A DNA stretch of 64,000 nucleotides from contig CM077643.1 of the NCBI GenBank assembly GCA_039707465.1, positions 67,334,605-67,398,604 of the forward strand, given 5' to 3'. The notes under the pieces are model-generated. The model was given only the letters and a program-made list of their open reading frames with translations, was not told the origin of the DNA and did not search any database. Below, piece by piece: positions 23,768 to 33,439 of this stretch; positions within the stretch are counted from its first letter, which is position 1, and each line of letters starts with the position of its first letter. Both the position numbers and the translations under genes were made by a program. The DNA is from Rhabdophis nuchalis (Eukaryota > Chordata > Lepidosauria > Squamata > Natricidae).

Positions 23768-24025
23768 ACAAGAAGCAATGGGTGAAAACTAATCAAGGAG
23801 AGAAGCAACTTAGCATTAAGGGAAAATTTACTGACAGTTAAAACAATTAATCAGTGGAACAGCTTACCTCCAGAGGTTGTGAATGCTCCAACACTGAAAG
23901 TTTTTAAGAAGATGTTGAATAACCATTTGTCTGAAGTGGTGTAGGGTTTCCTGCCTGAGCAGGGGGTTGGACTTGAAGACCTTCAACTCTTGTCCCTTCC
24001 AACTCTGCTATTCTATTCTAATTGA
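23768..24025 (+). mobile_element. CR1 LINE 3' end
   Basis: AAGCAATGGGTGAAAACTAATCAAGGAGAG, abbreviated here as the GCAATGGGTG/CTAATCAAGG block, leads to AACAATTAATCAGTGGAACAG, then GAGCAGGGGGTTGGACTTGA and CTTCCAACTCTGCTATTC. The last is the CR1 3' terminus with a TATTCTATTC tail. The coding remnant reads NQWNS-type sequence and is broken. Confidence 0.88.
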
Positions 24026-24273
24026 CTTGGAGAACTGGAAAATCCAGGAATTCAAGTAATTAGTAATATTGTAATACAGTGAACTTGCAAGGAACAATTT
24101 AAACTAACAAGCTGTTAGTAAAACTTGAAAAATCTTCATTCTTAGTTTTAGGTTTTATTTCTCCCAAAATATGAATCTAGCAAAACAATAAATAAATCCT
24201 ACTATATTCCTTCATCATTGGCTCCAAATACCCACGCAACTGAAAATGGACCTTTGTTAATTCTTTCTTTCAT

Positions 24274-25572
24274 AGAGAGACTGCGCTTGCGCGAAGATGG
24301 CGGGCTAACTCTGGAGCTCCGTGTGTGCCATGGAGATTGTTAGCCTCTATCTGTGCTCCCAGCCCTCCTGCATTAGTCGGAGGGTATGGGACTGATAAGG
24401 AATCCACCCTGGCGTCTCGGGGTGAGGTTCTCGATGGCAATGGGTGTAGCGGGAACGAAAACGGCGCGGGTGAAGGCGAGAGCGCCGGAGCGGAGGACGG
24501 CATCCCTGGCGTCCGAATGAGGGCGGTGGTGACCGACCACGCTTGTGAGTCCCCGATGGCGGCGGCAGCAACGGGCCAGGGGGATAGACGGAGGAGAGGC
24601 GGTGAGAGCGCCGGGAAGCCAGTGGCGGTGGCGGAGGCGACAGACCAGATATGGAGAGAAAGACGCCGGTGGTGAGAGCACCGGGAGGATGTGTTGTGAC
24701 GGCCGCTGGAAGCCAGGCCGGGCGGTGGGAGCGCCGGGAGGCCTGGCTGAGGCGGTATTCTTGGAGATGGCGGCGGTGGGAGCGCCGAGATGGTCACGCT
24801 GAACCCTGCCCTGCTGACTGACCATGGAAGACTTGAAGGGCGGCGGTGGGAGCGCTGCGACTGAAGCTGAAGCCAGCCTTGCAACGACAGCGGTGAGACG
24901 GGGGTGAGAGCCCCGGACGGAAGGCCGGTGTCCCCGAGTTTTTTAGTGGCGGGGGCTCGGACCGGACTGTCGGCTGCGGGGCTGACTGGTGGCAGCCAGA
25001 AGAAGCTGACTGAGCCCTGGGCTGGGGAGGACAGTAATCCCCCGACCCTGGTGATCGGTCGAGGGGAGAGGCCCGCACAACAGGCCCCAGGCCGGGAAAT
25101 TGGAGGTTGGAGACTGGAGTTTTCTGGCCTGTTAGGCCGGGTCGGGCTAGGAGGTTGGATAGCCGGCCTGGGCCTGGTTAAACACCCAGCTGGGAGCAAT
25201 TTTCCATCAGGGAGAACAGACTCCTTTCCAGCTTAGCTGGCGCCAAACCTACATTCCTCAGCAACATGAGAAGAAACCCTTCCCCCTGTGATGATGATTT
25301 GTTAAGACCAATAGAACTGTGCCGGATTAAGACCTTTTTAAAGACCTTGTGAATGTCCTAAAGATCTTTTGGACTGGAACATCAAATGGACACCCAATTG
25401 ACATTGTGAACTTCCTTACTATAGCACTTATTCACTTTATTAGATCTTTGATGAATTTAAATTATGGCTAATGATGTTTTTTAAGATCCTATTTTAACCC
25501 ATGACACACTAATGAAATTATTCTTACATTGTTTTATATTGATGATTAGTTTTAATTATTTATTATAACGCA
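24274..25572 (+). promoter_or_regulatory. LINE 5' region with degenerate tandem units and YY1-like site
   Basis: About 950 bases are strongly GC- and CpG-rich. An AAGATGGCGG word (24294-24303), the core of the vertebrate YY1 site, lies about 20 bases from the apparent 5' end, as in human L1. The phrase GGTGRGAGCGCCGGGA or close variants recurs at about 24601, 24671, 24724, 24775, 24845 and 24903, at 50-70-base spacing, suggesting a decayed tandem monomer array. Bases 25245-25570 switch to AT-rich sequence. Plus-strand frames in this region are short and interrupted, so I see no defensible ORF1. Confidence 0.6.
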
Positions 25573-27321
25573 ATGTACTCCAGAGCAAATCTTTTGTTTT
25601 TACGAGAGTCCCCGCTCTCACAGGCTTGGCCCTCTGCTCTATCGAGGGCCCATCTTGATGAGAGATTCATTAATCCGGAGAGATGGGCGAAGCGCGGCCT
25701 TAGGGGGTTTTTAGTATCTAAATTATTGGTTCTTTTAGGGGATACCAGGGAGGGGGGTGGGTTTAGACAGGCAGAGACAGGGGGTATTAATGAAAGTAAG
25801 GGCCGGACCAGCAGGCGGCGGAGGGAGGCGGAAGGATCCGACAGGAGGGGGGAAACACGAGTCGTTCCGACGGAGGGCCGACCGATCCAGAGGGTCGTGG
25901 GGAGAGGCAGGTCCGAGGGGAGACAAGTTCCATTCTCCCGGTTGGAGGCACGTAGCCGTTGGCTTCAAATGGTCAAGTGCCACAACTCCCGCAGGCTAGG
26001 TGGTCAGGGAGTACAGAGCCAGGGCCTACGGCTGATGTTTTGCAACGCCAGGTCTGTTGTCAACAAAGCCCCCCTCATTAATGACCTTGTGTCAGAGGGG
26101 GGGCCGGACCTGGTTGGGATTGCGGAGACCTGGTTGGGCCACGAGGGAGGACTTCCCCTCGTTGAAATCTGCCCACCAGGTTACCGCGCTTTTCATCAGC
26201 CCCGGGCCCTGGGTAGGGGCGGTGGGGTAGCGGTCATTGTGAAAGAAGGTCTTGAGCCGAGAGAAACCATTGTGCCACAGACCACCGGTTGTGAGTCCCT
26301 CTGCGTGAAGTGGGGCCTAGGGAGGCAGTTGGGCTTGCTGGTTGTATACCTGGCTCCTCGCTATGCAGCAGCAGCCCTGCCCGAGCTCCTAGAGGTGATC
26401 GCTACGGTGGCAATTGAGACCCCCAGACTTTTAGTCATGGGGGACTTCAACTTGCCAACGGTTGGCGTATCATCCGAGGTAGCTCGGGAGTTCATGGCTT
26501 CCATGACGGCCATGGACCTGACCCAAGTAATTCAAGGCCCCACCCACAAGGGTGGACACAAACCGGATCTCATCTTTGTCTCTGGCCAATGGACGAGTGA
26601 TCTGGGTATAGGGGATATAGTCATCACGCCCTTGTCATGGTCAGACCACTCACTTCTCCAGCTCGACTTTCCGACCGCTGCTCCCCTCCGCGGGGAGGCG
26701 GAACCTGAGTCACCAATCTGGTTCCGCCCCAGGCGCCTGATGGACCCAGATGGGTTCCAGGCGGCGCTTGGGCCACTTCCTGTACCCCTGACCCGCGCCC
26801 CGATGGAGGACCTCGTGGCCGCATGGAATATTGCGACCACGGGAGCCTTGGATCGGGTCGCGCCCTTGCGGCCTCTCGTGTGGCGCCGAGCCACCCTGGC
26901 TCCTTGGTTTACCGAGGAGCTAAGGGTGATGAAACGCCACAAGAGATGCCTAGAGAGAAGATGGAGGGCTACCCGCTCTGAATCTGACCGGACACAGGTA
27001 AGAGCCCATTTACAGACTTACATTGTGGCGCTGAGAGTGGCCAAACGCCATCATTGTGCCACTCTCATAGCATCCGCAGATAACTGCCCTGCCGCCCTGT
27101 TTAGGGTGACCCGCTCCCTCCTTCAACAGAGGGTGCGGGAAGCCCCGTTACAGGGTAGAGCAGAGGAATTTGTGTCTTATCTGCAGGAGAAAACCGCTCA
27201 GATACAGAATGAGTTAGCCCCCATTGCTGGTCCAGTGGAATGCCACGAGGCGGATCTTGTTTGGGAGGAGTTTGACTCCGTTGCTTCCGATGATATGGAC
27301 AGGTTACGTGGGCGACTGTGA
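25573..27321 (+). CDS. L2-like LINE ORF, endonuclease half, ends at premature TGA
   Basis: The 582-codon frame begins with an Arg/Gly-rich N-terminus (about residues 1-150). It then has an apurinic-type endonuclease: the CNARSVVNK asparagine block (nt 26041), AETWLG with the catalytic-type Glu (nt 26125), MGDFNLP (nt 26437) and WSDHSLL with the Asp-His pair (nt 26638). A basic helical linker follows, including AKRHHCATLI. In this LINE class the enzyme nicks target DNA to prime reverse transcription. The frame stops with TGA at 27319-27321, but the same frame reopens at once and continues through the RT, so the stop looks like a mutation within one ORF. A CpG C-to-T change of CGA is a likely cause. 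The first ATG is uncertain; other starts may exist nearer the endonuclease. Confidence 0.85.
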   Translation: MYSRANLLFLRESPLSQAWPSALSRAHLDERFINPERWAKRGLRGFLVSKLLVLLGDTREGGGFRQAETGGINESKGRTSRRRREAEGSDRRGETRVVPTEGRPIQRVVGRGRSEGRQVPFSRLEARSRWLQMVKCHNSRRLGGQGVQSQGLRLMFCNARSVVNKAPLINDLVSEGGPDLVGIAETWLGHEGGLPLVEICPPGYRAFHQPRALGRGGGVAVIVKEGLEPRETIVPQTTGCESLCVKWGLGRQLGLLVVYLAPRYAAAALPELLEVIATVAIETPRLLVMGDFNLPTVGVSSEVAREFMASMTAMDLTQVIQGPTHKGGHKPDLIFVSGQWTSDLGIGDIVITPLSWSDHSLLQLDFPTAAPLRGEAEPESPIWFRPRRLMDPDGFQAALGPLPVPLTRAPMEDLVAAWNIATTGALDRVAPLRPLVWRRATLAPWFTEELRVMKRHKRCLERRWRATRSESDRTQVRAHLQTYIVALRVAKRHHCATLIASADNCPAALFRVTRSLLQQRVREAPLQGRAEEFVSYLQEKTAQIQNELAPIAGPVECHEADLVWEEFDSVASDDMDRLRGRL

Positions 27322-27336
27322 GCCACCACATGTTTA

Positions 27337-28839
27337 TTGGACCCGTGTCCCTCCTGGCTTGTACTGGCATCCTGGGAGGTGACACGAGGCTGGCTCCAAG
27401 AGGTTATCAACGCATCCTTAAGTGAGGGTTCCTTGCCTGCTTCCCTAAAAGAGGCCATGGTGAGGCCCCTCCTTAAGAAGCCCTCTTTGGATCCAGCTCT
27501 TTTAAACAACTACCGTCCAGTCTCCAACCTTCCCTTTTTGGCGAAGGTTGTTGAGAGTGTGGTGGCACAACAGTTTCCCCGTCACCTGGAGGAAGTTGAT
27601 TATCTAGACCCACGCCAGTCCGGCTTTCGGCCCGGGCATAGCACCGAGACGGCAGTGGTCGCGTTGGTCGATGATCTCTGGAGGGCCAGAGATGGGGGTT
27701 GTTCCTCCATCCTGGTCCTATTAGACCTCTCGGCGGCTTTCGATACCATCGACCATGGTATCCTATTGCATCGGCTGGGGGGGTTGGGGGTGGGAGGCAC
27801 CGTTTTACGGTGGTTCTCCTCCTACCTCTCTGGCCGATTGCAATTTGTGTTGGCAGGAGGGCAGAGGTCGACCTCGAGACCCCTCACATGCGGGGTGCCT
27901 CAGGGGTCGGTCCTCTCGCCCCTCCTGTTCAACACATATATGAAGCCGCTGGGCGAGATCATCCGTGGTTTTGGGGTAGAGCATCATCTCTACGCTGATG
28001 ATACTCAGCTGTATATATCTACCCCAAACCACCCCAACGATGCCATAGCGGTGATGTGCCAGTGCCTGGAAGCCGTGCGGATCTGGATGGGAAGTAACGG
28101 ACTCAGGCTCAACCCGACCAAGACCGAGTGGCTGTGGTTTCCGGCTGCCCGATTCAACCAGATGATTCCATCTCTGGCCATAGGGGGCGAACATCTTGCC
28201 CCTGTGGATGGGGCGCGCAACTTGGGTGTCCTCCTGGATACCCGGCTGTCCATGGAAGATCAAGTGACAGCCGTGGCCAGGAGGGCGTTTTACCAGGTTC
28301 GCCTGGTACGCCAGTTGCGCCCCCTATTGGATCGGGACGCCCTTCGCACAGTCACTCATGCTCTCGTGACATCCCGACTGGATTATTGCAACTCTCTCTA
28401 CATGGGGCTCCCCTTGAGGTGCACCTGGAGGCTTCAGTTGGTCCAGAACGCAGCCGCGCGAGCAATTATGGGCACCTCTAGGTTTGCCCACGTAACACCG
28501 CTCTTGCGCGAGCTGCACTGGCTACCTGTCGTCTTCCGGGTGCGCTTCAAGGTGTTAATTATCATCTTTAAAGCGCTCCATGGCTCGGGACCTAGCTACC
28601 TGCGGGATCGGATCCTGCCCCATACATCCTCACGGCCGATTCGCTCCCACAGAGAGGGACCTCTCCGGGTGCCGTCCACTAGACTTTGTCAGCGGGCGAC
28701 GCCCAGGGGAAGGGCCTTCTCTGTGGCGGGCCCAGCCCTCTGGAACGACCTTCCCCCCGATATCAGGACAACCACGGACCTCCGCTCCTTCCGCTTAAAA
28801 TTAAAGACACACTTTTTTTGCCTGGCCGGCCTTGGGTAG
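27337..28839 (+). CDS. L2-like LINE ORF, reverse transcriptase half
   Basis: This is the continuation, in the same frame, of the endonuclease frame after the TGA. Visible RT blocks are VRPLLKKPSLDP...NNYRPVSNL (from about nt 27459), SGFRPGHSTE, LLDLSAAFDTIDHG with the first catalytic-type Asp (nt 27724), CGVPQGSVLSPLLF (nt 27889) and YADDTQLYIS (nt 27991). Then come LRLNPTKTEW, the long LDYCNSLYMGLPLRC region, LHWLPVVFR, FKALHGSGPSYL, and the end block ALWNDLPPDI with FRLKLKTHFF. It stops at TAG 28837-28839. All RT boxes look intact. The ATG given is only the first Met after the stop. It is not a host gene. Confidence 0.9.
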   Translation: MDPCPSWLVLASWEVTRGWLQEVINASLSEGSLPASLKEAMVRPLLKKPSLDPALLNNYRPVSNLPFLAKVVESVVAQQFPRHLEEVDYLDPRQSGFRPGHSTETAVVALVDDLWRARDGGCSSILVLLDLSAAFDTIDHGILLHRLGGLGVGGTVLRWFSSYLSGRLQFVLAGGQRSTSRPLTCGVPQGSVLSPLLFNTYMKPLGEIIRGFGVEHHLYADDTQLYISTPNHPNDAIAVMCQCLEAVRIWMGSNGLRLNPTKTEWLWFPAARFNQMIPSLAIGGEHLAPVDGARNLGVLLDTRLSMEDQVTAVARRAFYQVRLVRQLRPLLDRDALRTVTHALVTSRLDYCNSLYMGLPLRCTWRLQLVQNAAARAIMGTSRFAHVTPLLRELHWLPVVFRVRFKVLIIIFKALHGSGPSYLRDRILPHTSSRPIRSHREGPLRVPSTRLCQRATPRGRAFSVAGPALWNDLPPDIRTTTDLRSFRLKLKTHFFCLAGLG

Positions 28840-29028
28840 TCTCTTTTTAGGTTAGGGGTTTTAGGGGTAATTTTTAGTTTAGTTTATGGGTTTTAGCGCA
28901 GGATCAATTTAATTCACTTTTAATTTTGTATTTGTCGATGGTCTTATTTGTATTTTTAATTGCCTGTGCCCCGCCTCGAGTCCCCTTGGGGAGAGAGAGC
29001 GGGATATAAAATTAAATTATTATTATTA
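28840..29028 (+). other. L2-like LINE 3' UTR and tail
   Basis: T-rich spacer, TTTTAGCGCAGG block, CCTGTGCCCCGCCTCGAGTC stem-loop and (ATT)n tail. The same order is seen at 38240-38532, 61310-61525 and, reversed, at 4987-5160 and 10860-11040. The shared structure is presumably the RT recognition site (inference). Confidence 0.8.
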
Positions 29029-29029
29029 T

Positions 29030-29725
29030 AAGAATTTCAAAGTGACATGCTGTATCGTACAATACACACTGGCACGCTGAATTCTCTGGAGGTCTTTTTG
29101 CAAATCCCAAGATATTGTTCTTTCACCAGTACACTGAAACTTTTTAAATTTCACCCTTGAAATTGCATTTTTACAATGATTTTGTTTTGTTAGCTTGATG
29201 CTGAGGTTAGGAAATAGGTAACCTTGGGAAAGCAGGACATATAAAGCTGGAGTGCACTGATGTGATAGCTACAGCCATAGATGCTGCTGCTTGTTCAGCA
29301 GTCTTCTCCCTCTTTCCCCATTCTTTCATCATTCATTACAAAGATAATGGTTAAATTATGCTCTCTGGATAACCCAGTGTAATAAAAGGATGTGATTTAA
29401 AATAATCCCACACAATGTGTTCTTAACAATTAATTTTCCCTGTGTGCTTTGAATTTAGGAAACATGCACAAATATGCACAAATTCATTACTGGGACATCT
29501 CTTCCTTAGTATAAATGAGCCCAGGAATAATCACAGGGAAGATATAGGGCAGTCATATGACTATGCTTGATTGCTTCACTATTTTGCTGGTATCATGAAT
29601 AAGGATGACTCATCAGTTTGGGATTGCAGAAAACAATGCATCAGTCACCTTGGGATATGAGCTTTTTCAGAAGACAGGCAAGGAGAATGTAACCACCTTG
29701 ATTTTCATCACTTATCAATTTCCAA
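29030..29725. other. unassigned sequence
   Basis: No recognised feature. Confidence 0.4.
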
Positions 29726-29729
29726 TGAA

Positions 29730-30118
29730 TATAGAATAACAGAGTTGGAAGGATCCTTGAAGGTCTTCTAGTCCAACCCCCTGCTTAGGCAGGAAACCCT
29801 ACACCATTTCAGACAAATGAATATCCAGCATCTTCCCAAAAACATCCAGTGTTGAAACATTCAAAACTTCTGGAAGCCAGTTGTTCCACTGATTAATTGT
29901 TCTAACTGTCAGGAAATTTCTTCTTAGTTCTAAGTTGCTTCTCTCCTTAATTAGTTTCCATCCATTGTTTCTTGTCCTGCGCTCAGGTGCTTTGGAGAAT
30001 AGTTTGATTCTCTCATTTTTGTGACAGCCCCTACGATATCGGAACACTGCTATCATGTCACCACTAGTTTTTCTTTTCATTAAACTAGACATACCCAGTT
30101 CCTGCAACCTTTGGATAT
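29730..30118 (-). mobile_element. CR1 LINE 3' end with C-terminal coding remnant
   Basis: The reversed CR1 tail (ATAACAGAGTTGGAAGG, TCTAGTCCAACCCCCTGC) is at the left. The minus-strand frame 29799-30107 is open for 102 codons and reads MQELGMSSLMKRK, GDMIAVFRYRRG, NWLPEVLNVSTLDVF, which is the CR1 RT C-terminus (consensus LQELGLFSL...NRLP-EVV). The 5' part is absent. It is less eroded than the CR1 fragment at 49800. Confidence 0.9.
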
Positions 30119-30119
30119 A

Positions 30120-30965
30120 GGCAGGATTAAATTGCTGTATTGTAATTGTACACGTGTGGTCATTTCTAGAAGATAAAACTCTGGTTGTGTGTTCACAGTC
30201 CTACGAGATTTCATCTTATTCCATTTATTCACAATATAAAATGGTTTGTCCAAGCTTTTTCCCCCCAATGATTTTTTTTAACTTTCCAATTTAGCCTGTA
30301 GATCAGGAATTGCCTGGTTGACTTCTATCCAAGCAATGATGAAGTCTGACCTCAATTAATTTTTGAGATCAGCCAAATTTGTCATCACTAGTAAACAATT
30401 TTAACAAGCACAGGGAAGGTGAATATGTTGTCAGTTCAGACAAAACAGGGACAATTTTAATTGGTGGCTCTCCTATACAAATAAATATCAGCCTCTACTA
30501 GAAAAAGAAATATACTATATTCATTATATTTTTTAAAAGATGAAGCCATAGTTTTGGGATTGTCTTCAGGCCAAGATAACTCCTGTATACAATCTGCTGA
30601 ATGAGCAACCCTCCTTATTCCTTTCTCTTGAACCCTAAGTACTAGGAGTAGAACTGATACAGTCAAGGAATATTTATGTGCACAAATAAAAAAAAATATT
30701 ACAGGAATACAGAAAATGTTACTTGCAAAATTTTGTGCAATAATCACAAGAAAGATTAATATTGCATAGGTGTGTTTACAGGAAGAGCGAGGGGTAAATG
30801 GCAATGTGTTTATGAAGATCTCATTGCATAAATGTCACAATTTACTGACTTGTGTCAGGTTTGTGACATAAGTATTTAATTGTGATGACCCACATACTGA
30901 TACGTTGTCACTATAAGTTACAGATGCCACAGATGCCAATGCCTTTGCAATATTTTATCACACTA
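30120..30965. other. unassigned AT-rich sequence
   Basis: No recognised feature. The 115-codon minus-strand frame at 30457-30804 lacks any family signature. Confidence 0.4.
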
Positions 30966-30975
30966 CAGCCTAGTG

Positions 30976-31098
30976 CAGGGGTGGGCAAACTTTGCAACTT
31001 TAAGTCTGAAGGACTTCAGCTCCCAGAATTCTCCAGCCAGCTTTGCAAAGTTGCAAAGTTTAAAGTTAACTTAAAGTTGCAAAGTTTGCCCACCCCTG
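30976..31098. mobile_element. hAT MITE with perfect TSD, rearranged arm
   Basis: It starts CAGGGGTGGGCAAACTTTGC and ends GCAAAGTTTGCCCACCCCTG, flanked by GCCTAGTG at 30968-30975 and 31099-31106. The left arm keeps the GAAGGACTTCAGCTCCCAG block, but the right arm repeats AAAGTTGCAAAG/TTAAAGTTAACTTAAAG instead of the expected complement. The copy has lost full foldback symmetry. Confidence 0.92.
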
Positions 31099-31109
31099 GC
31101 CTAGTGCTA

Positions 31110-31490
31110 GATGACATGGAGGGGCTCATAAATTCAATCCCTAGTTAATTCAGATAAGGTCAGAAAACCTATGCCTGCAATGCTAGAAGTGGCTGCTGCA
31201 AATTTGTGTTGACAAAACTGGAGTGAATAAATTAATCATTTGATCCGGTTATAAAGACTTCCTGTTTCATGTTCCTACGTTTGACACAGTGGCATCTTGT
31301 GGAGGGTTTTACAAGGCAAGATAACAATTGTGACTGCGTGATCAAAGCCAGGACTTTATACAGAAATGGGGCTTCAGCTACCTTTCCACAATTACCATGT
31401 TATCTTTTTGGGTCACCTCCTTCTTGGAGATTGCATTGATTTGACAACAAAAGAGAAATAAAGGAGAATATTTATAGTTATAGGACTGAA
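31110..31490. other. unassigned sequence
   Basis: No recognised feature. Confidence 0.4.
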
Positions 31491-31491
31491 A

Positions 31492-31640
31492 TGAGGGGTC
31501 TTTGGTGTTCTCTGAGCTTGCTTGTTTTCTTGCAGATGTTTCACTACCCATGCTTGGTAAACTAGCACTGATGATGTTAGTTTGGTTAATGAAACATTGC
31601 AAGAAAACAAGTAAACTCAGAGAGTACCAAAGACCCCTCA
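31492..31640. mobile_element. 149-base inverted-repeat element
   Basis: The outer ends TGAGGGGTCTTTGGT and ACCAAAGACCCCTCA are perfect complements. The arms continue with CTCTGAGCTTGCTTGTTTTC and, opposite, GAAAACAAGTAAACTCAGAG. The centre is CTAGCACTGATGATGTTAG. The same arm occurs singly at 51601-51645 and as an inverted pair at about 57680-58425. The family is unknown. Penelope-like inverted ends or a foldback MITE are both possible. Confidence 0.75.
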
Positions 31641-31644
31641 CAAA

Positions 31645-32585
31645 AAAGAAATTATGTGAAATAACTTAAATATATTAAACTTGGGCCTATATTTGTGACC
31701 TTACCATTTTTGTGAGGGGTGTGGATGTACATGAAGTGGATGAAAAATTTGGAAGGGGGAGAGAAATTTTGGCAGAAATTTTATCAATGACAGATAGATA
31801 CATTATCCAAATATATACTAGTATATTCTGATATAGATAGATAGATCGTTGTGTCTATTGTACTTTCTTAGGTTAGGTAGGAAATGCTTCCTCTTTTGCT
31901 TCCTCTTCTTGGGTTTTAAAAATATACATTTTAAAAGTTGTTAGTATATTGAAACATTTTTCCAATTATTGAACAAGAGAAGGCAAAGCCACCATGCTCA
32001 AATATTAGGGATGATCATAGAAAGAAGATGGAGACTAGTGAGGGAAGTTCTCTGTCAACAAAGGCAGTGTATATACTTCTTGTGATTTTATTCAAAAAAA
32101 TTTATTGCAAAGAAGCATGGCATTATAAATCTGAATTTCTTTACACTTATAGAGATTCCTGTAATTAAGAAATAACTTCCTTGCAAAGCCTGAAGTCTTG
32201 TAATCTGGTCAGATTTTATTAGGCACAGTAATTTTCAACTGTTATTAGTAAACACCAATAAACGGATCACCTCAGAATTAGGAAACAGAATAGTTTAGTG
32301 TTCTTTATTAATTGTTGTGGAGTTGTGGATTATTTAGGAGGGCTGAAGTTGACAGATATGATACGAATCAGTGAACAGGAAAAGCGGGTAGAGGAAGAAG
32401 GTTGGAGCAGACAAAGAAATAAGCAAGTATCAGCTGAGGAATGAGATTTTCTATGAGAAAAAAATGACGAAGGACCTATAAGCAATACACACACACACTC
32501 TCTCACTCTCTCTCTATAACCAGTAGCTCTGTAAGACAGTCCACTACATCTTTCTGTAGTTTCGCCTAAATTATCACTGCATGTG
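31645..32585. repeat. unassigned sequence with a second copy of the 39-base word
   Basis: Bases 31803-31841 repeat the word found at 20304 and lead into GATAGATAGAT. A short CACACA/CTCTCT patch lies at 32487-32514. The rest is unassigned. Confidence 0.6.
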
Positions 32586-32587
32586 TT

Positions 32588-32695
32588 CAAGAAGATGCTA
32601 AGCTGTCTAAAATGCTTTCATCTAGATTCCTGAATTGAGCAGAGGGATGGATTTGATGGCCTAAGTGGCCCCTGTCAACTCTCTGATTCTGTTCT
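32588..32695 (+). mobile_element. CR1 3'-end relic
   Basis: GAGCAGAGGGATGGATTTGATGGCC followed by CAACTCTCTGATTCTG matches the pattern GCAGGGGGTTGGACTAGATGACC...CCAACTCTATGATTCTG of CR1 3' ends. It is clearly older than the copy at 29730. Confidence 0.6.
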
Positions 32696-32699
32696 TTGA

Positions 32700-33060
32700 T
32701 ATTAAAATGATGGAATAGAAGGCAAGGTAATTTCTTTGAACATTTCCCTCCCCCATTTGATGACAGACCTCAATAACAAGCAAGAAAAAAGGGCATAGGA
32801 TAATATAACAACAATCTACATTATATAAACTATATATCAACAGGCATGCAACTTTCCATAGCCACTGGAAATCATACTGTAATATGGACCGTCCCAAGGA
32901 ATGTGGTCTTTAGTTATTCTACCTTTAACTTTTTTACATACATATGGCAGAAGAAAATGGAAAGAATGTAGGTATAATAGGTGATCCATCTTAAGGGTAT
33001 AAGGGTACATAAAAAAAATTGGTAGCTCCCATGCTGGTAATAGAAACTTCCCCCAACCTC
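32700..33060. other. unassigned AT-rich sequence
   Basis: It may include the 3' untranslated part of the ORF1 relic to its right, but I cannot define its end. Confidence 0.35.
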
Positions 33061-33439
33061 ACATATTTAAAATTTTAAAGGTAACATATAAAGGATAAGC
33101 ATAAACAGAGTTCTTACATTATATCAACCATGTGTTCAATCTTCTCTTTCTTTGCCATTTTCTATTATACATTTCAAATAAAATTATTTTTCTGACCTGA
33201 GCCTTTTCGAAATTGCTCCCTCCTCCCTGCCATCAGGTGGGGCCATAGCCTCCTCTGTTCCCATATATTGTGTCTTACTGCCCTTTTCCCCGCCTCCACT
33301 ATCTTGGTCTTCTAGGAGAGAGGAATGTTTTTTAATAAAGGCCTCTGCCTCATTTAGTGTCTTGATCTTGGTTCTGCTCCCTTCCCAGAAGATCACCATT
33401 CCCTCTGGCATCAACCATATAAACCAAAATCCTTTATTG

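Larger units (their letters stand above)
24274..29028 (+). mobile_element. near full-length L2-like LINE
   Basis: The roughly 4.75-kb non-LTR retrotransposon has, in order, a GC-rich 5' region (24274-25572), a long frame with apurinic-type endonuclease and reverse transcriptase (25573-28839, one in-frame TGA at 27319), and a 3' UTR with a CTCGAGTCCCCTTGGGGAG hairpin. It ends in (ATT)n at about 29010-29028. The CR1/L2/Jockey group is supported by the endonuclease type, GVPQGS and YADD boxes and the conserved C-terminal WND-PP-IR block. I assign L2 from overall resemblance and the short simple-repeat tail. No clear TSD is visible, as is common for this group. At least seven other fragments of the family lie in the window. 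Confidence 0.9.

Noticed and set aside
24325..25236. Plus-strand frames that could be an ORF1 of the L2-like element
   Set aside because: Two short frames in phase are separated by several stops, and the Gly/Ala/Arg-rich translations follow from GC-rich repeats. No zinc-knuckle, coiled-coil or esterase motif is seen.
26532..26942. 136-codon minus-strand open frame within the LINE
   Set aside because: Antisense shadow of the endonuclease/RT frame, caused by GC-rich codons.
30457..30804. 115-codon minus-strand open frame as a host exon
   Set aside because: No splice-site pairing, domain or conserved motif; the length is expected by chance at this scale.
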